DNA of 64,000 nt. It comes from Bradyrhizobium diversitatis. Lineage in GTDB: Bacteria > Pseudomonadota > Alphaproteobacteria > Rhizobiales > Xanthobacteraceae. The notes beneath the pieces were generated by a model. That model was not told the DNA's origin. It did no database searches and was given only the letters and a program-made list of their open reading frames with translations. A program made the position numbers and the translations under genes. The stretch is from assembly GCF_016031635.1 (NCBI RefSeq), contig NZ_JACEGD010000010.1, positions 62,001-126,000 of the forward strand. Direction: 5' to 3'. Numbering within the stretch: the stretch's first letter is position 1; each line of letters begins with the position of its first letter. This document shows positions 36,659 to 46,200 of the stretch, piece by piece.

Positions 36659-36903
36659 CGTCGTCCACCCCTGACCATGTTGCCCTCATCCAGAATTCAC
36701 GATGCCGAAATCGGCGCCTCTCCGCCGTCGATGATTTCGGGTGGAACGTCCTTGAACAGCAGGCCCCGCACCAAAACCCGAGATGCCATCGCAAGTTCCT
36801 AAGTGCCCGGAACCTTGCGCCGGCTCGCGCGTCATGACGGGACGCAGGACGAGCATCCATGCACGGCTCTCAACTTGGCGATCGCGCATCGCCGCCCACG
36901 GCC

Positions 36904-37718
36904 ATGGTCAAGATGCCAAGACTAACCTCGAGCGGTGCGCATGATGTGCGCATCGTGGCAGAGGAATGTCCCGTGGCATTCGTCTACGATGGAACGACGG
37001 CCGCTGTTCTGATGGCCACCCCACCGATCTGACCGACCTCGCCCGGGATTTAGTCTCACCGAGGGGATCATTCGCGACCTCGGCGAGATCGAGGAACTCA
37101 CGGTTGTGCCCGGTCCCGACGGAATCGAACTGCGTCTCTGGCTACGACCGGACGCGGGGCGCAGGTTGAAGGAGCGACGGCGGCAGCTCGTCGGGCCGAC
37201 GGGGTGCGGGCTGTGCGGCATCGACAGCCTGCGCGAAGCCGGCCGGATCGCGCAAGCTGTCGAGCACGGCACGTGTCTCACCTCCGAACAGATCGGCACG
37301 GCGATTGCGGCCCTCACCGCGTCTCAAGTCCTCAATCACTGGACTCGCGCCACCCATGCCGCGGGGCTCTTCGAACCCGACAGAGGGACCATGCTGGTCC
37401 GCGAGGACGTGGGTCGCGCACAACGCGCTCGACAAGCTTGCCGGCGCTCTCGCCCCGAAAGGAAGATCCGGATGCACGGGCGCCGTCATCCTCACCAGCC
37501 GGATATCGGTCGAGATGGTGCAGAAAACGGCAGCGATCGGTGCCGGCATCGTCGTTGGCATGTCAGCGCCGACCGCACTTGCAGTCCGAACAGCCGAGGC
37601 GAGCGGCATCACGCTTATCGGTATAGCGCGGGGAAACGAGTTCGAGATCTTCAGCCATCCGACGAGGGTCGGGATGCTCGCAACCGAAATGGATCGCGCC
37701 CACAAGCCTCGACCGTAG
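36904..37718 (+). pseudogene. fdhD: Formate dehydrogenase accessory protein FdhD, frameshifted
   Basis: The region encodes FdhD, which transfers sulfur to the molybdenum cofactor of formate dehydrogenase, over nearly its full length but in three different frames. Starting at ATG 36904 (MVKMPRLTSS, later ECPVAFVYDG), one base is missing near 37018-37022 (MATP/TDLTDLARD), another near 37050 (RD/FSLTEG), and one extra G is present near 37416 (DVGR/HNALDKL). The CxxC motif in TGCGLCG and the C-terminus EIFSHPTRVG remain. Three single-base indels make it a pseudogene unless the assembly is wrong. No formate dehydrogenase genes are near. Confidence 0.85.
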
Positions 37719-37770
37719 CGCTGGATTAGCCTTGACCCTCTGCGCTGCTCTAACCCAAAGCCCTCGACGG

Positions 37771-40749
37771 TCAGAGCAGCTGGAACTCCGAGCCATGCAG
37801 CTGCGCTGGTGATACCCCCTTCAGCACAATAGCATCGTGAGTGGCGGGCGATGTAATGATCGTGTCCGGGCCGGCGTCGGTTGCTGCAGCCAAGATCTCG
37901 GCAACGCTGCCGAACAAGTTACGACTGATCGCTATCGTGTCATTATCGACATCGAAATCGCCGATTGTTGCGGTGCCAAAATTCTCATTGAACACGAAAT
38001 TGTCGCTTCCTCCTGCGCCGAAGATCGTGACGCCGTTGCCGACGTTCTGAAATGTCTCGTCTGCACTGGTACCATTGACAACGCTTAGGTGCGACATGTC
38101 TTGTGACGCATAGGTACCGACTATCGTAATCGTCAGCGCCTGACTTCCCACATTGCCGTGCCCGTCATTGACCTGCGCCGTATATCTAATGGTCAATTCA
38201 TCGCCGGCTTTGAGAAAATCGAGATCGGCATCAGTCGGACTGTAGGTCCAATTCAACGTCTGCGTCGCACCATTTGTCTTGACGATGTCGAACGCGATGT
38301 AGCTGGCATCGACCAGCGTTGCGATATCGGCGCCAAAGGGCAGCGTCGTTGAGCCGTTCGAGCCGCTGAATTCAACGCTGGCGTTTCCGATCACTGACGC
38401 GGTGAGCGTGTCGCCGATATCGACGTCGTTCACGGTCAGCGTTCCCGACACCGGTCCCGCGAGGCCGGCGTGGCGATCGAGGACAACTCCCGCAGAGATG
38501 TTTTCGAGCTCAAATGCGTTGAAGTTGCCCGTTTCTAGAACCACCCGGTCGAAGGGGTTGATTCCGACAAATTCCAAATAGCCATTCGAAGCGAACACAC
38601 CCTGATGTGCGCTCAAGAGCGCCGCAACTTCGGCGCCGGTGTAGGATACAACAAGATTCACGCCGTTGTAGAAACTGACCTTGTTCATTGGGTCAATCGT
38701 ACCCCAATACAGGCCAAACGTGTTTCTCTCCGAGCCAAAGGTGATTGTCTCGGTGCTGCCCGCGCTGAGGCTCAAATAGTCGGTGGTATCCGCGCCGCCT
38801 GGCAACGGTCCGAGGAACAGAGCGACCGCGACGCCGGGGATCGATCCATTGATGACGCCGACATTTCCCGATCCCGAAAATGTGGCATCCAGCGAAGCAC
38901 TGTAAAAGTTGCCGTGGAACGCGTCGGATCCGCTTGGCAGGTCATCGAACGACTCTGTCGCCAGGCCCAGCGAGTTTGTGTTTACCCCCTCGGCCAGCGC
39001 GATTGGATTGACCACGACGGCCTGCACCGGTGGATCGGTCTCGCTGAGAATTGTCGGTGGATCGTTGATGCCCGCTACGACCAGCGTCACGGTCGCCGAC
39101 GCAGTCGCACCATGAGTGTCAGCTATCGTATAAGCGAAAGAATCGGTGACGGTCTGCCCGGCCCCGAGGGCGCGAAGGACAGCGGCGCTCGTCGATTCGT
39201 AGATGATGTCAGTGCCGGAGAGCGACACCGCCGCACCGCTCGCACTGAGTCCACTGACGGAAAGGACCGCCAGATGATCGCCGGTATCGGGGTCGGTGTC
39301 ATTCGCAAGCAGAGTGCTTGCGGCGATCGTCAGCGAGCCGCCCTGGCTCACATTCGCCGCGCTCGGAGGAAGCAACGGCAGCACATCAGCGTGTGCGATC
39401 GGCCCGTCATTAGCGCCGTGGATGGTGATTGTCACCGCCTTTCGTGTGTCGTCGATTGTCGCCACCGTGAAGCTGTCGGTAAGGGTGCCACCGACATCAA
39501 GCGCCTTTACCGCACCCCTGGTATCGGTCAGCACGTAAGTCCACACGCCATCCACCGTCATCGTGAAGACACCGTACCCACCATCGCTCGCCTGAGGCGC
39601 ACTGACTGGCTTAAAGGTGTTGGGCGGGTTATCGACGTCCGTATCGGTAAGCGTGCCTGTCGCCGTCGCCGTGCCGGCGGCAGCATTGGCGGCGGCGCCT
39701 GCCGCGTCCACCACGCCCGTCGCGTCGCCGGCGATAATCGCTGCGTCATTGACACCGTTGATGGTGACCGTGAAGGTCTGATCGGCCCTGGATGCACCGT
39801 CCGAGACCGTGACAACGAAACCTTCGGTTGTCGTCGCAGTCAGCGCATTGATCGCGTGATTATCCGGAGCGAACGCGTAGGCGCCGGTCGAGCTGTTGAC
39901 GTAAAGCGTGCCATATTGACCGGCTTTGGAAACATCATATGTCACACCGCCCAGTTTCGCGGCTCCAGTGACCCCGCCGCTTATGCTGTAGCTCAGCGGA
40001 GCGCCGGTATCAAAGTTGATCGCCTTCAGAGCACCGGCAGTCGAGGGGAAATGGTCAAGGGCAGACGTGTCGGTAACAATCGGCAAAGCCGTGGCGGTCA
40101 ACGACCGCACGGGGGGATCGACGATAGCGGGAACGACAAAGAGCGTTTGTATCGCCGGCGGAAGCTGCGGAAGCGGGGCATCAGGCCTGATAAAATCGAT
40201 GCGTTGAGGCGTCAGGGGGTTAACGGACGGAGGTGTGCTTGATCCCTTTGCTCCTGTCTCCTTCGAAAAATTGGCGAGCACGTCCTGTTGTGCGGCGCGG
40301 AGCTCCTCCATCTGAGCGGCAGTATTGTTGACCTTGTTTACGGCGAACGAGGATCCTTTTTCGTGCAGAACAATAGTCTGTCCGGGATCGTCAACCAGAA
40401 TATGTCGCGGGATCGCCTCTTTGGTTACGAGTTCGAACTCGCCATGCGCAAGGTCCTTGTAGGTAATCATACCATCATCCAGGAATGTGGCTTCGGGGTC
40501 GGCCGCACGAGCTTGCTTTGACTCAGCCAAGATCAGGGCTGTGAACCACAGCATGCCAGTTACCTCGGATGGGGCTCGGCTTCCCCCAAACGTCCCAACG
40601 AACGCGATTCCTCTTGTCATCCAACTCGCGAACGAGGCGCGCGCACGACTAAGAAAAGTCGTGGTCCGGGGATTGTCGACAAGTTGACAACGCGGAACCG
40701 CAATTGCTTCACCTGCGTTCTCCAACTCAGCATGGTGGCAAATTGACAT
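37771..40749 (-). CDS. Large VCBS/cadherin-type repeat protein, probable type I secretion substrate
   Basis: A 992-residue protein. The first part (about 30-190) is not a repeat: a hydrophobic stretch near residue 70, then PEATFLDDGMITYKDL ... FELVTKEAIPRHILVDDPG, which resembles the N-terminal strands of FecR-like repeat proteins. The middle has VCBS/cadherin-like domains (AYAFAPDNHAIN, FTVTINGVNDAAI, YTIADTHGATASATVTLVVAGINDPP). The C-terminus has a single RTX-type motif, FGAGGSDNFVF, and the ending of an RTX secretion signal. ATG 40749 has GAGG upstream; a TTG 16 codons earlier is possible. Probably surface-exposed or secreted, possibly an adhesin. Confidence 0.75.
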   Translation of the reverse strand: MSICHHAELENAGEAIAVPRCQLVDNPRTTTFLSRARASFASWMTRGIAFVGTFGGSRAPSEVTGMLWFTALILAESKQARAADPEATFLDDGMITYKDLAHGEFELVTKEAIPRHILVDDPGQTIVLHEKGSSFAVNKVNNTAAQMEELRAAQQDVLANFSKETGAKGSSTPPSVNPLTPQRIDFIRPDAPLPQLPPAIQTLFVVPAIVDPPVRSLTATALPIVTDTSALDHFPSTAGALKAINFDTGAPLSYSISGGVTGAAKLGGVTYDVSKAGQYGTLYVNSSTGAYAFAPDNHAINALTATTTEGFVVTVSDGASRADQTFTVTINGVNDAAIIAGDATGVVDAAGAAANAAAGTATATGTLTDTDVDNPPNTFKPVSAPQASDGGYGVFTMTVDGVWTYVLTDTRGAVKALDVGGTLTDSFTVATIDDTRKAVTITIHGANDGPIAHADVLPLLPPSAANVSQGGSLTIAASTLLANDTDPDTGDHLAVLSVSGLSASGAAVSLSGTDIIYESTSAAVLRALGAGQTVTDSFAYTIADTHGATASATVTLVVAGINDPPTILSETDPPVQAVVVNPIALAEGVNTNSLGLATESFDDLPSGSDAFHGNFYSASLDATFSGSGNVGVINGSIPGVAVALFLGPLPGGADTTDYLSLSAGSTETITFGSERNTFGLYWGTIDPMNKVSFYNGVNLVVSYTGAEVAALLSAHQGVFASNGYLEFVGINPFDRVVLETGNFNAFELENISAGVVLDRHAGLAGPVSGTLTVNDVDIGDTLTASVIGNASVEFSGSNGSTTLPFGADIATLVDASYIAFDIVKTNGATQTLNWTYSPTDADLDFLKAGDELTIRYTAQVNDGHGNVGSQALTITIVGTYASQDMSHLSVVNGTSADETFQNVGNGVTIFGAGGSDNFVFNENFGTATIGDFDVDNDTIAISRNLFGSVAEILAAATDAGPDTIITSPATHDAIVLKGVSPAQLHGSEFQLL

Positions 40750-41116
40750 TGCCTCAGCCTCGGCTGTCAAAATCCGCGCGCCGCCCGTGATTGCCAAATA
40801 TGCCTGTTATATCGCCTGCGCCTTGAACGGACGCCCTGCGCCGCAACCGACATCTGCCCGTCGAAAATGACCTCGCGCGCATGAAAAAAAATCTGGTGCC
40901 ATGTGACCTGCACAGAGCTCAGCGCTTCACAGAAATTTGTTCAGTCAATGTACTCGACCGAGATGCAGCCGTCTATGCGCGGCGCAACACCGGCACGGGC
41001 ATCGGAAACCTAGGTCGCTCAGTCTAGCCCGAGAGGCCTAGTCGGTCCGCGATATTCGGAATCGATAGGCGCGTTGCTTGTGTTATAATTGGTGGTCTTC
41101 TCGGAAGGGGGAGATC
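40750..41116 (+). promoter_or_regulatory. Divergent intergenic region with an extended -10 promoter for the FecR gene
   Basis: About 367 bases, less GC-rich than its surroundings. TGTTATAAT at 41081-41089 is an extended -10 (TGn plus TATAAT) 28 bases before the FecR start; no good -35 is seen at the right distance, as is usual with extended -10 promoters. Promoters for the opposite VCBS gene are not recognisable. Confidence 0.5.
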
Positions 41117-41749
41117 ATGTTCGTTCGCACGATTACCGCGCTGGCGACCTATTTCGTTTTGACTCTGTCAGGCTCGTTCGCCGGACCAGCAGAAGCGCAA
41201 GTCAATGCAGCGCCGCCCGCGATCCAGGATGCAGCGAAGCTCATCGGAAAGGTCGTCAGCGTCACCGGCGCGGTGGCCATCGAACATGCGAACGCAGTCG
41301 TCATCGAGGCCAAAGCGTCTGGCTCGACGAAGGTTGGAGACCCCGTCTATGTAGGCGATGTCATCCGGACCGGGGCTGACGGCCGGGTCGGCATCAATTT
41401 TACGGATGGCACAACTTTCAATCTATCGACCAACGCCCGGATGGTCCTGGACGAGTTCGTGTATGACCCTGGAGGAAACTCGAATTCGACCTTGTTTAGT
41501 CTAACCAGGGGGACGTTTACCTTCGTCGCCGGAAAGGTTGCCAAAACAGGCGATATGAAGGTCGACACTCCTGTCGCGACCATGGGAATTCGAGGGACCA
41601 CACCGCACGTCGCAATCTCGGATGATGGCTCAGTCAAATTCTCCACGCTTATCGAGGAGGGCAGGAAGAAAACGGAGGCACCCGCGACGCGAGAACCCCG
41701 CCAGAACGCTACCCGCAAGTTCGATCTCAACATCTGTCGAGGCTGCTAG
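41117..41749 (+). CDS. FecR-domain periplasmic protein
   Basis: A 210-residue protein with signal peptide (about 1-28, GSFAGPAEAQVN) and a FecR domain (about 45-170: GKVVSVTGAVAIEH, VGDPVYVGDVIRTGADGRVGINFTDGTTFNL, VATMGIRGT). Here the FecR fold occurs without the anti-sigma segment, as in proteins of bacterial surface-protein loci; it is not a ferric citrate sensor. GAAGGGGGAG precedes the ATG. The TPR gene starts 5 bases after its stop. Confidence 0.85.
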   Translation: MFVRTITALATYFVLTLSGSFAGPAEAQVNAAPPAIQDAAKLIGKVVSVTGAVAIEHANAVVIEAKASGSTKVGDPVYVGDVIRTGADGRVGINFTDGTTFNLSTNARMVLDEFVYDPGGNSNSTLFSLTRGTFTFVAGKVAKTGDMKVDTPVATMGIRGTTPHVAISDDGSVKFSTLIEEGRKKTEAPATREPRQNATRKFDLNICRGC

Positions 41750-41754
41750 GATCA

Positions 41755-42675
41755 TTGCCATACGCGCAACCGTCGTTCAGCAAATGCCCACAAGGTTCGG
41801 CGCACGCCCGCCACGCTGCGGCCGCGCAAACCCGCCGATCGAGAGGCATCGTCGTCATATGCGCCCTGGCCTTGCTACTCCTGCCGTCGTTGGCTGCCGC
41901 GCAGAACCCGACGGCCAACAGCCTCCGGGATCTTGAACTCTGCAATGGCTCGGAGCGCAGCTCGCTCGACTCACGGATTTCCGCTTGCTCGACGCTGATC
42001 GACTCGCACCAGAGCACGGCAGCAGGCCTGGCGATTTCCTACAATAATCGTGGGAATGCCTACGTTGCGAAGGGCGACTACGACCGCGCAATCCAAGACT
42101 TCAATGAATCGATCAAGCTGGCACCTGAATTCGCCAAGCCCTACAATAATCGGGGTGTGGCCTACCTGCTGAAAGGCGAATACGACCTCGCGATTCAGAC
42201 GCTCGACCAGGCCATCAGGCTGGACCCCGGCTACGCCAAAGCCTTCGCCAATCGTGCGCAAGCGCACCTGAAGAAGAATGAGTACCATGCCGCGTCGTCC
42301 GACCACGACGAGGCCATCCGTCTCACATCGGATCTTGACGAGGTATGGAGCCGCCGCTGCTGGACCAGAGCCGTGCTTGGCACCCTGCAGGCCGCGCTGG
42401 AGGATTGCAACAGAGCGCTTCGATCCCAGCTGAACAAGGCGGCCACGTACGACTCGCGCGGGATGGTCCATCTAAAGATGGGCTCGCTCGACGCGGCTGT
42501 CGCAGACTACAGCTCGGCGCTGACATTTGACCCAAAGCTTGCAAGTTCCCTCTACGGAAGGGGCTTGGCCAGACTGAAGAAGGGCGACGCGATCGGCGGC
42601 GACGCGGACATTGCAGCCGCAAAAGCCATTCGCCCCACGATCGTCGAGGACTTCTCGCGGTACGGCGTGCGATAG
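41755..42675 (+). CDS. TPR-repeat protein with N-terminal signal/anchor
   Basis: A 306-residue protein with a hydrophobic segment at about 32-49 (VVICALALLLLPSLAAA) and then at least five tetratricopeptide repeats (SYNNRGNAYVAKGDYDRAIQDFNESIKL, AKPYNNRGVAYLLKGEYDLAI and so on). TPRs mediate protein contacts, here probably in the periplasm. The start is a TTG at 41755 with TAGGA upstream, coupled to the FecR gene; a later start cannot be excluded. Genomic context links it to the surface-protein locus. Confidence 0.85.
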   Translation: MPYAQPSFSKCPQGSAHARHAAAAQTRRSRGIVVICALALLLLPSLAAAQNPTANSLRDLELCNGSERSSLDSRISACSTLIDSHQSTAAGLAISYNNRGNAYVAKGDYDRAIQDFNESIKLAPEFAKPYNNRGVAYLLKGEYDLAIQTLDQAIRLDPGYAKAFANRAQAHLKKNEYHAASSDHDEAIRLTSDLDEVWSRRCWTRAVLGTLQAALEDCNRALRSQLNKAATYDSRGMVHLKMGSLDAAVADYSSALTFDPKLASSLYGRGLARLKKGDAIGGDADIAAAKAIRPTIVEDFSRYGVR

Positions 42676-42678
42676 GCG

Positions 42679-43172
42679 CTAGTGTCTCGATAGTGCGACC
42701 TCATTGCCCGCGATCAGCGCCGTCGCTGTGGCCAGCCACGCCTCATGCGAGGCGTTCCTCGCACGCAATTCGGCAGCAACGCTCAGCAATTGCGCGGACG
42801 GCCTGCAGTCCATATCAACGGCCGGATGAACCTCGACGCCGTGTACGGCGCTGCGATACCGCTCGGCGATACTTTTCAGCACGCCGGATTCGTCGGGCTT
42901 ATTGCCATCAACGTCGCTGATCAGCGTGATTTCATTCAGCGTTCCAACAGACGCCATTCATCCGCGATAATGAGCTCCGTTCGCTCGATCGGGCGACACT
43001 CGAATGGCATCCTCATTGTCTTGCACAGCTCTTCAACGATGTCGATCGTGATGCTCTCGAGTGCGCCTTCCGACCACGGCGGCGTTATGACCTTCCCCAT
43101 TACGCACCAAGAGCACGCACGATCCGATCGCTTCTGCCACACGACCATGCTGGTTCAACAGCACCATCTCGG
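42679..43172 (-). pseudogene. Class IV aminotransferase (BCAT-like) remnant, 5'-truncated and frameshifted
   Basis: Only the C-terminal third of a branched-chain-type aminotransferase remains. Reading from 43172: MVLLNQHGRVAEAIGSCVLLVRNG, then an extra base near 43097, then VITPPWSEGALESITIDIVEEL and RTELIIADE, then a missing base near 42958, then GTLNEITLISDVDG to a stop at 42679. PLP-enzyme motifs of the N-terminal part are absent. The remnant ends next to the terminator of the giant RTX gene. Confidence 0.8.
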
Positions 43173-43190
43173 TGAGCTCGCATGATCCAG

Positions 43191-43221
43191 AAAAACCACG
43201 GAACGCTGCTGCGTTCCGTGG
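43191..43221 (-). terminator. Rho-independent terminator of the giant RTX gene
   Basis: Perfect 11-base stem CCACGGAACGC / GCGTTCCGTGG with loop TGCT, followed on the minus strand by TTTTT. It lies about 20 bases after the RTX stop codon. Confidence 0.9.
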
Positions 43222-43242
43222 TTCGGTTCAGTCGGCGATGGA

Positions 43243-46200
43243 TCAGACGAAGCGGAAATCGTCTGCCGCGAGCGAGGCCATCTGCAGATTGGCCAGCGTC
43301 ACGGTGTTGTCGGCATCGAGCGTCACGACGATGTTGTTGCCGACCTGCGTGGTGTGCGACATCACTTCGGCGAAGTTGGAGAACAGGCTGCTCGAGAATT
43401 GCAGCACATCGGCCGAGGCACCGGTGGTGGCGAAGTCGGTGACGGTGTCCTTGCCGAAGCCGGCGGCGAACATGAACACGTCGGCACCCGAGCCGCCGGA
43501 CAGGATGTCGTTGCCGGCATCGCCCGCGAGGATGTCGACACCCGAGCCACCCTTGATGGTGTCGTTGCCGGCACCACCATTGAGCATGTCGTTCTCGGAG
43601 CCGCCATCGATGTTGTCGTCGCCATCGCCGCCGGAGATGGCGTCGACACCCGAGCCGCCCTTCAACGTGTCCTTGCCGAGGCCACCCTCGATCACGTCGT
43701 TGCCGGAGCCACCGTCGACGCCGTCGTCGCCGTCGCCGCCGCGCAGCGTGTCATTGCCGGCACCACCGGCGATGACGTCGTTGCCGGCTCCGCCATCGAA
43801 CATATCGGCGCCGTTGCCGCCTGTAAGATGGTCTGCACCGGCGCCGAGCACGAAGCCCTCGATGCCGCTGAAGTGGTCGGTGCCGATGCCTGCGCCGGTC
43901 GCGATGCCGGACGCCAGGTTGATCGTGACTGCACCGGTGGCGTCGGACAGATCCAACACGTCCTGACCGCAGCCGCCGTCGATGGTGTCGTCACCAGCAC
44001 CGCCTCGGAGCACGTCGTCGCCGAAGCCGCCGAGCAGCACATCGTCACCGGCGCCACCGATCAGCAGGTCGTCACCGAGGCCGCCGTTCAGGGTGTTGGC
44101 TCCGGCCGAGCCGATCAGCGTGTCGCCGAACGCCGTGCCTACCGCGTTCTCGATCCCGGCGAGATGGTCGGCGCCCGGGAGATAGCCCGGATAGTAGGCC
44201 AGCCCGGAGGCGAGGTCGATCGTCAGCTCGAACAGGATGTGACTGTAGTCGATGGTGTCGACGCCGTCGCCGCCGTCGTAACGATCCAGACCATGGCCGC
44301 CGATGAAGGTGTCGTCGCCGGCGCCGCCGAACACCAGATCGTTGCCGAGGCCGCCGACGATCGTATCGCTGCCGCCGGTTCCGATGCGCAGCTTCCAGGT
44401 GCCGTCGGCGAAGCCGAGTTCCTCGATGTTGCCGAGCGTGTCGGTGCCGTCGCCGCCGACCTGATCAGCGATGTTGATCGAGCCGTCGGCATTGAGCGTC
44501 ATCGCGTATCCGTCGATCGCGCCGGAGAAGGCCGCGATGTCGGCCCCCGCCCCGCCGTCGATGGTGTCGTCGCCGGCACCACCAATGATCAGATCGTCGC
44601 CGTCGTTGCCGTAGATCTCGTCGTTGCCTGCATCGCCGTAGACGGTGTCGTTGCCCTGGTTGGCGTAGATCCGATCGTTGCCTTCGCCGCCGTGGATGGT
44701 GTCGTTACCGAACGAGGTGTAGATCTCGTCGTTCCCGGAACCGCCGTCGATCTCCATGTTGGTCGAGATCCAGTCGTTGGAGATCAAGATATCGTTGCCG
44801 TCGCCGAGCAGGATCTGGCCCTGGATATCGGACCCGATCCAGATGTTGACGAAGTCGTCGCCGGCGCCGAGATCGACCTTGCCGACGATCTTGCCGGTGT
44901 TGCCGAGCCTGTCGTTGCCGTCGCCGAAGCTGACGTCGCCGGTGATGACGCCGGAGCTCTGGTTGATCAGCTCGTCGGCACCGGCGCCGAGCAGGACGTC
45001 GCCGGTGATGATGGCGCGGGTGACGATCAGATCGTCACCCTCACCCATGTTCACCGCTGATCCGCCGGTGGCGGTGATCGAGCCGTCATTGCTCAGCGTG
45101 TCGCTGCCGCCGCCCATCGAGACGCCGCCGACGATCTGACCGGTGGCGCTGTTGGTGAGGCTGTCGGCATAGGTGCCGACCAGGTTGATCGCCTCGTTGC
45201 CGCGCAGGTCGAACCGCGCCGCATCCTCGGGGGCGACCCCTTCCGGACCGTGGCCGTCGCCCTTGATCAGGCCGTGGTTGACGATGGTCGTCACCCCCAG
45301 CGCGTTGGCGTTGCTGGAGTTGTCGACCTGGATCGCACGGCCGTAGCCGTAGATCTCGCCGCCGGCATTGTTGACGATGCTGCCGCCGCCGATCGCGATC
45401 GCTTCGGAGACGTTCGGCTCGCCGTCGTGATAGCCCTCGGCGCCGAGGCCCGAGATCTTGCCGTAGTTCACGATCTGCACCAGACCGTCGACATCGATGG
45501 CGTCGCCGTCGCTGTCGGACAGTTCGGCGGAGCGGCCCTCCATCACGCCGTGGTTGGTGATGAACGCCTTCTGCGCTTCGGTTCCGTCGGTGTCGAGATT
45601 CACCGCCGAGCCGTTGCGGCCGATCATCGTGCCGCTGTTGATGACGGTGACGGCATTGTCACCGGTGACGGCATGACGCGAAGCTTCCATCCAGCCGCCG
45701 GCGTAGTTGTTGACCTTGCCGCCGGTGTCGCTCTGGAAGTCGACCAGATCGCCTCCGCCCACGAAGGTCGGATCCGTCGTGATCGTCCCCCAATTGTTGA
45801 CGACGCCGTCAGCGCCCGGGCGGATCACGTCGGTGTCGCTGCCATGCTGGCGGATGACGCCCCCGGCAAGGTTGTTGATCACCGCCGACGCGCCGTTGTT
45901 GTCGAAGGTGCGGAAGTCGAGGACGCGGCCGTTCGCTTCGATCACGCCGGCGTTGTTGACGGTGATGGTCGCGTCGGCGTGACCGGCCCGTTCCGGGGTC
46001 AGCGCGCCGCGGACGACGCCACCGGCCTGGTTGTTGAGGGTCACCGAGCCGGTCGCCCCCGCCGTGGTGGTGAGCGCACGGGTCGAGCCTGCGATCTCGC
46101 CGGCATTGTCGATGACCGCGTTGCCACCGCCCTGCCAGACGATCGCGTTGCCGGACACCGAGAGCGCGCCGCCGGCCTCGATGGCGACGCGGTCGTTGTT

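Noticed and set aside
36697..36790. 30-residue minus-strand peptide frame upstream of the isochorismatase gene
   Set aside because: Too short, and no ribosome site or match supports it.
43480..44760. Regular short repeats that could be taken for a CRISPR array
   Set aside because: Periodicity is about 27 bases and stays in frame; it is the RTX nonapeptide code of the giant protein, with no spacers.
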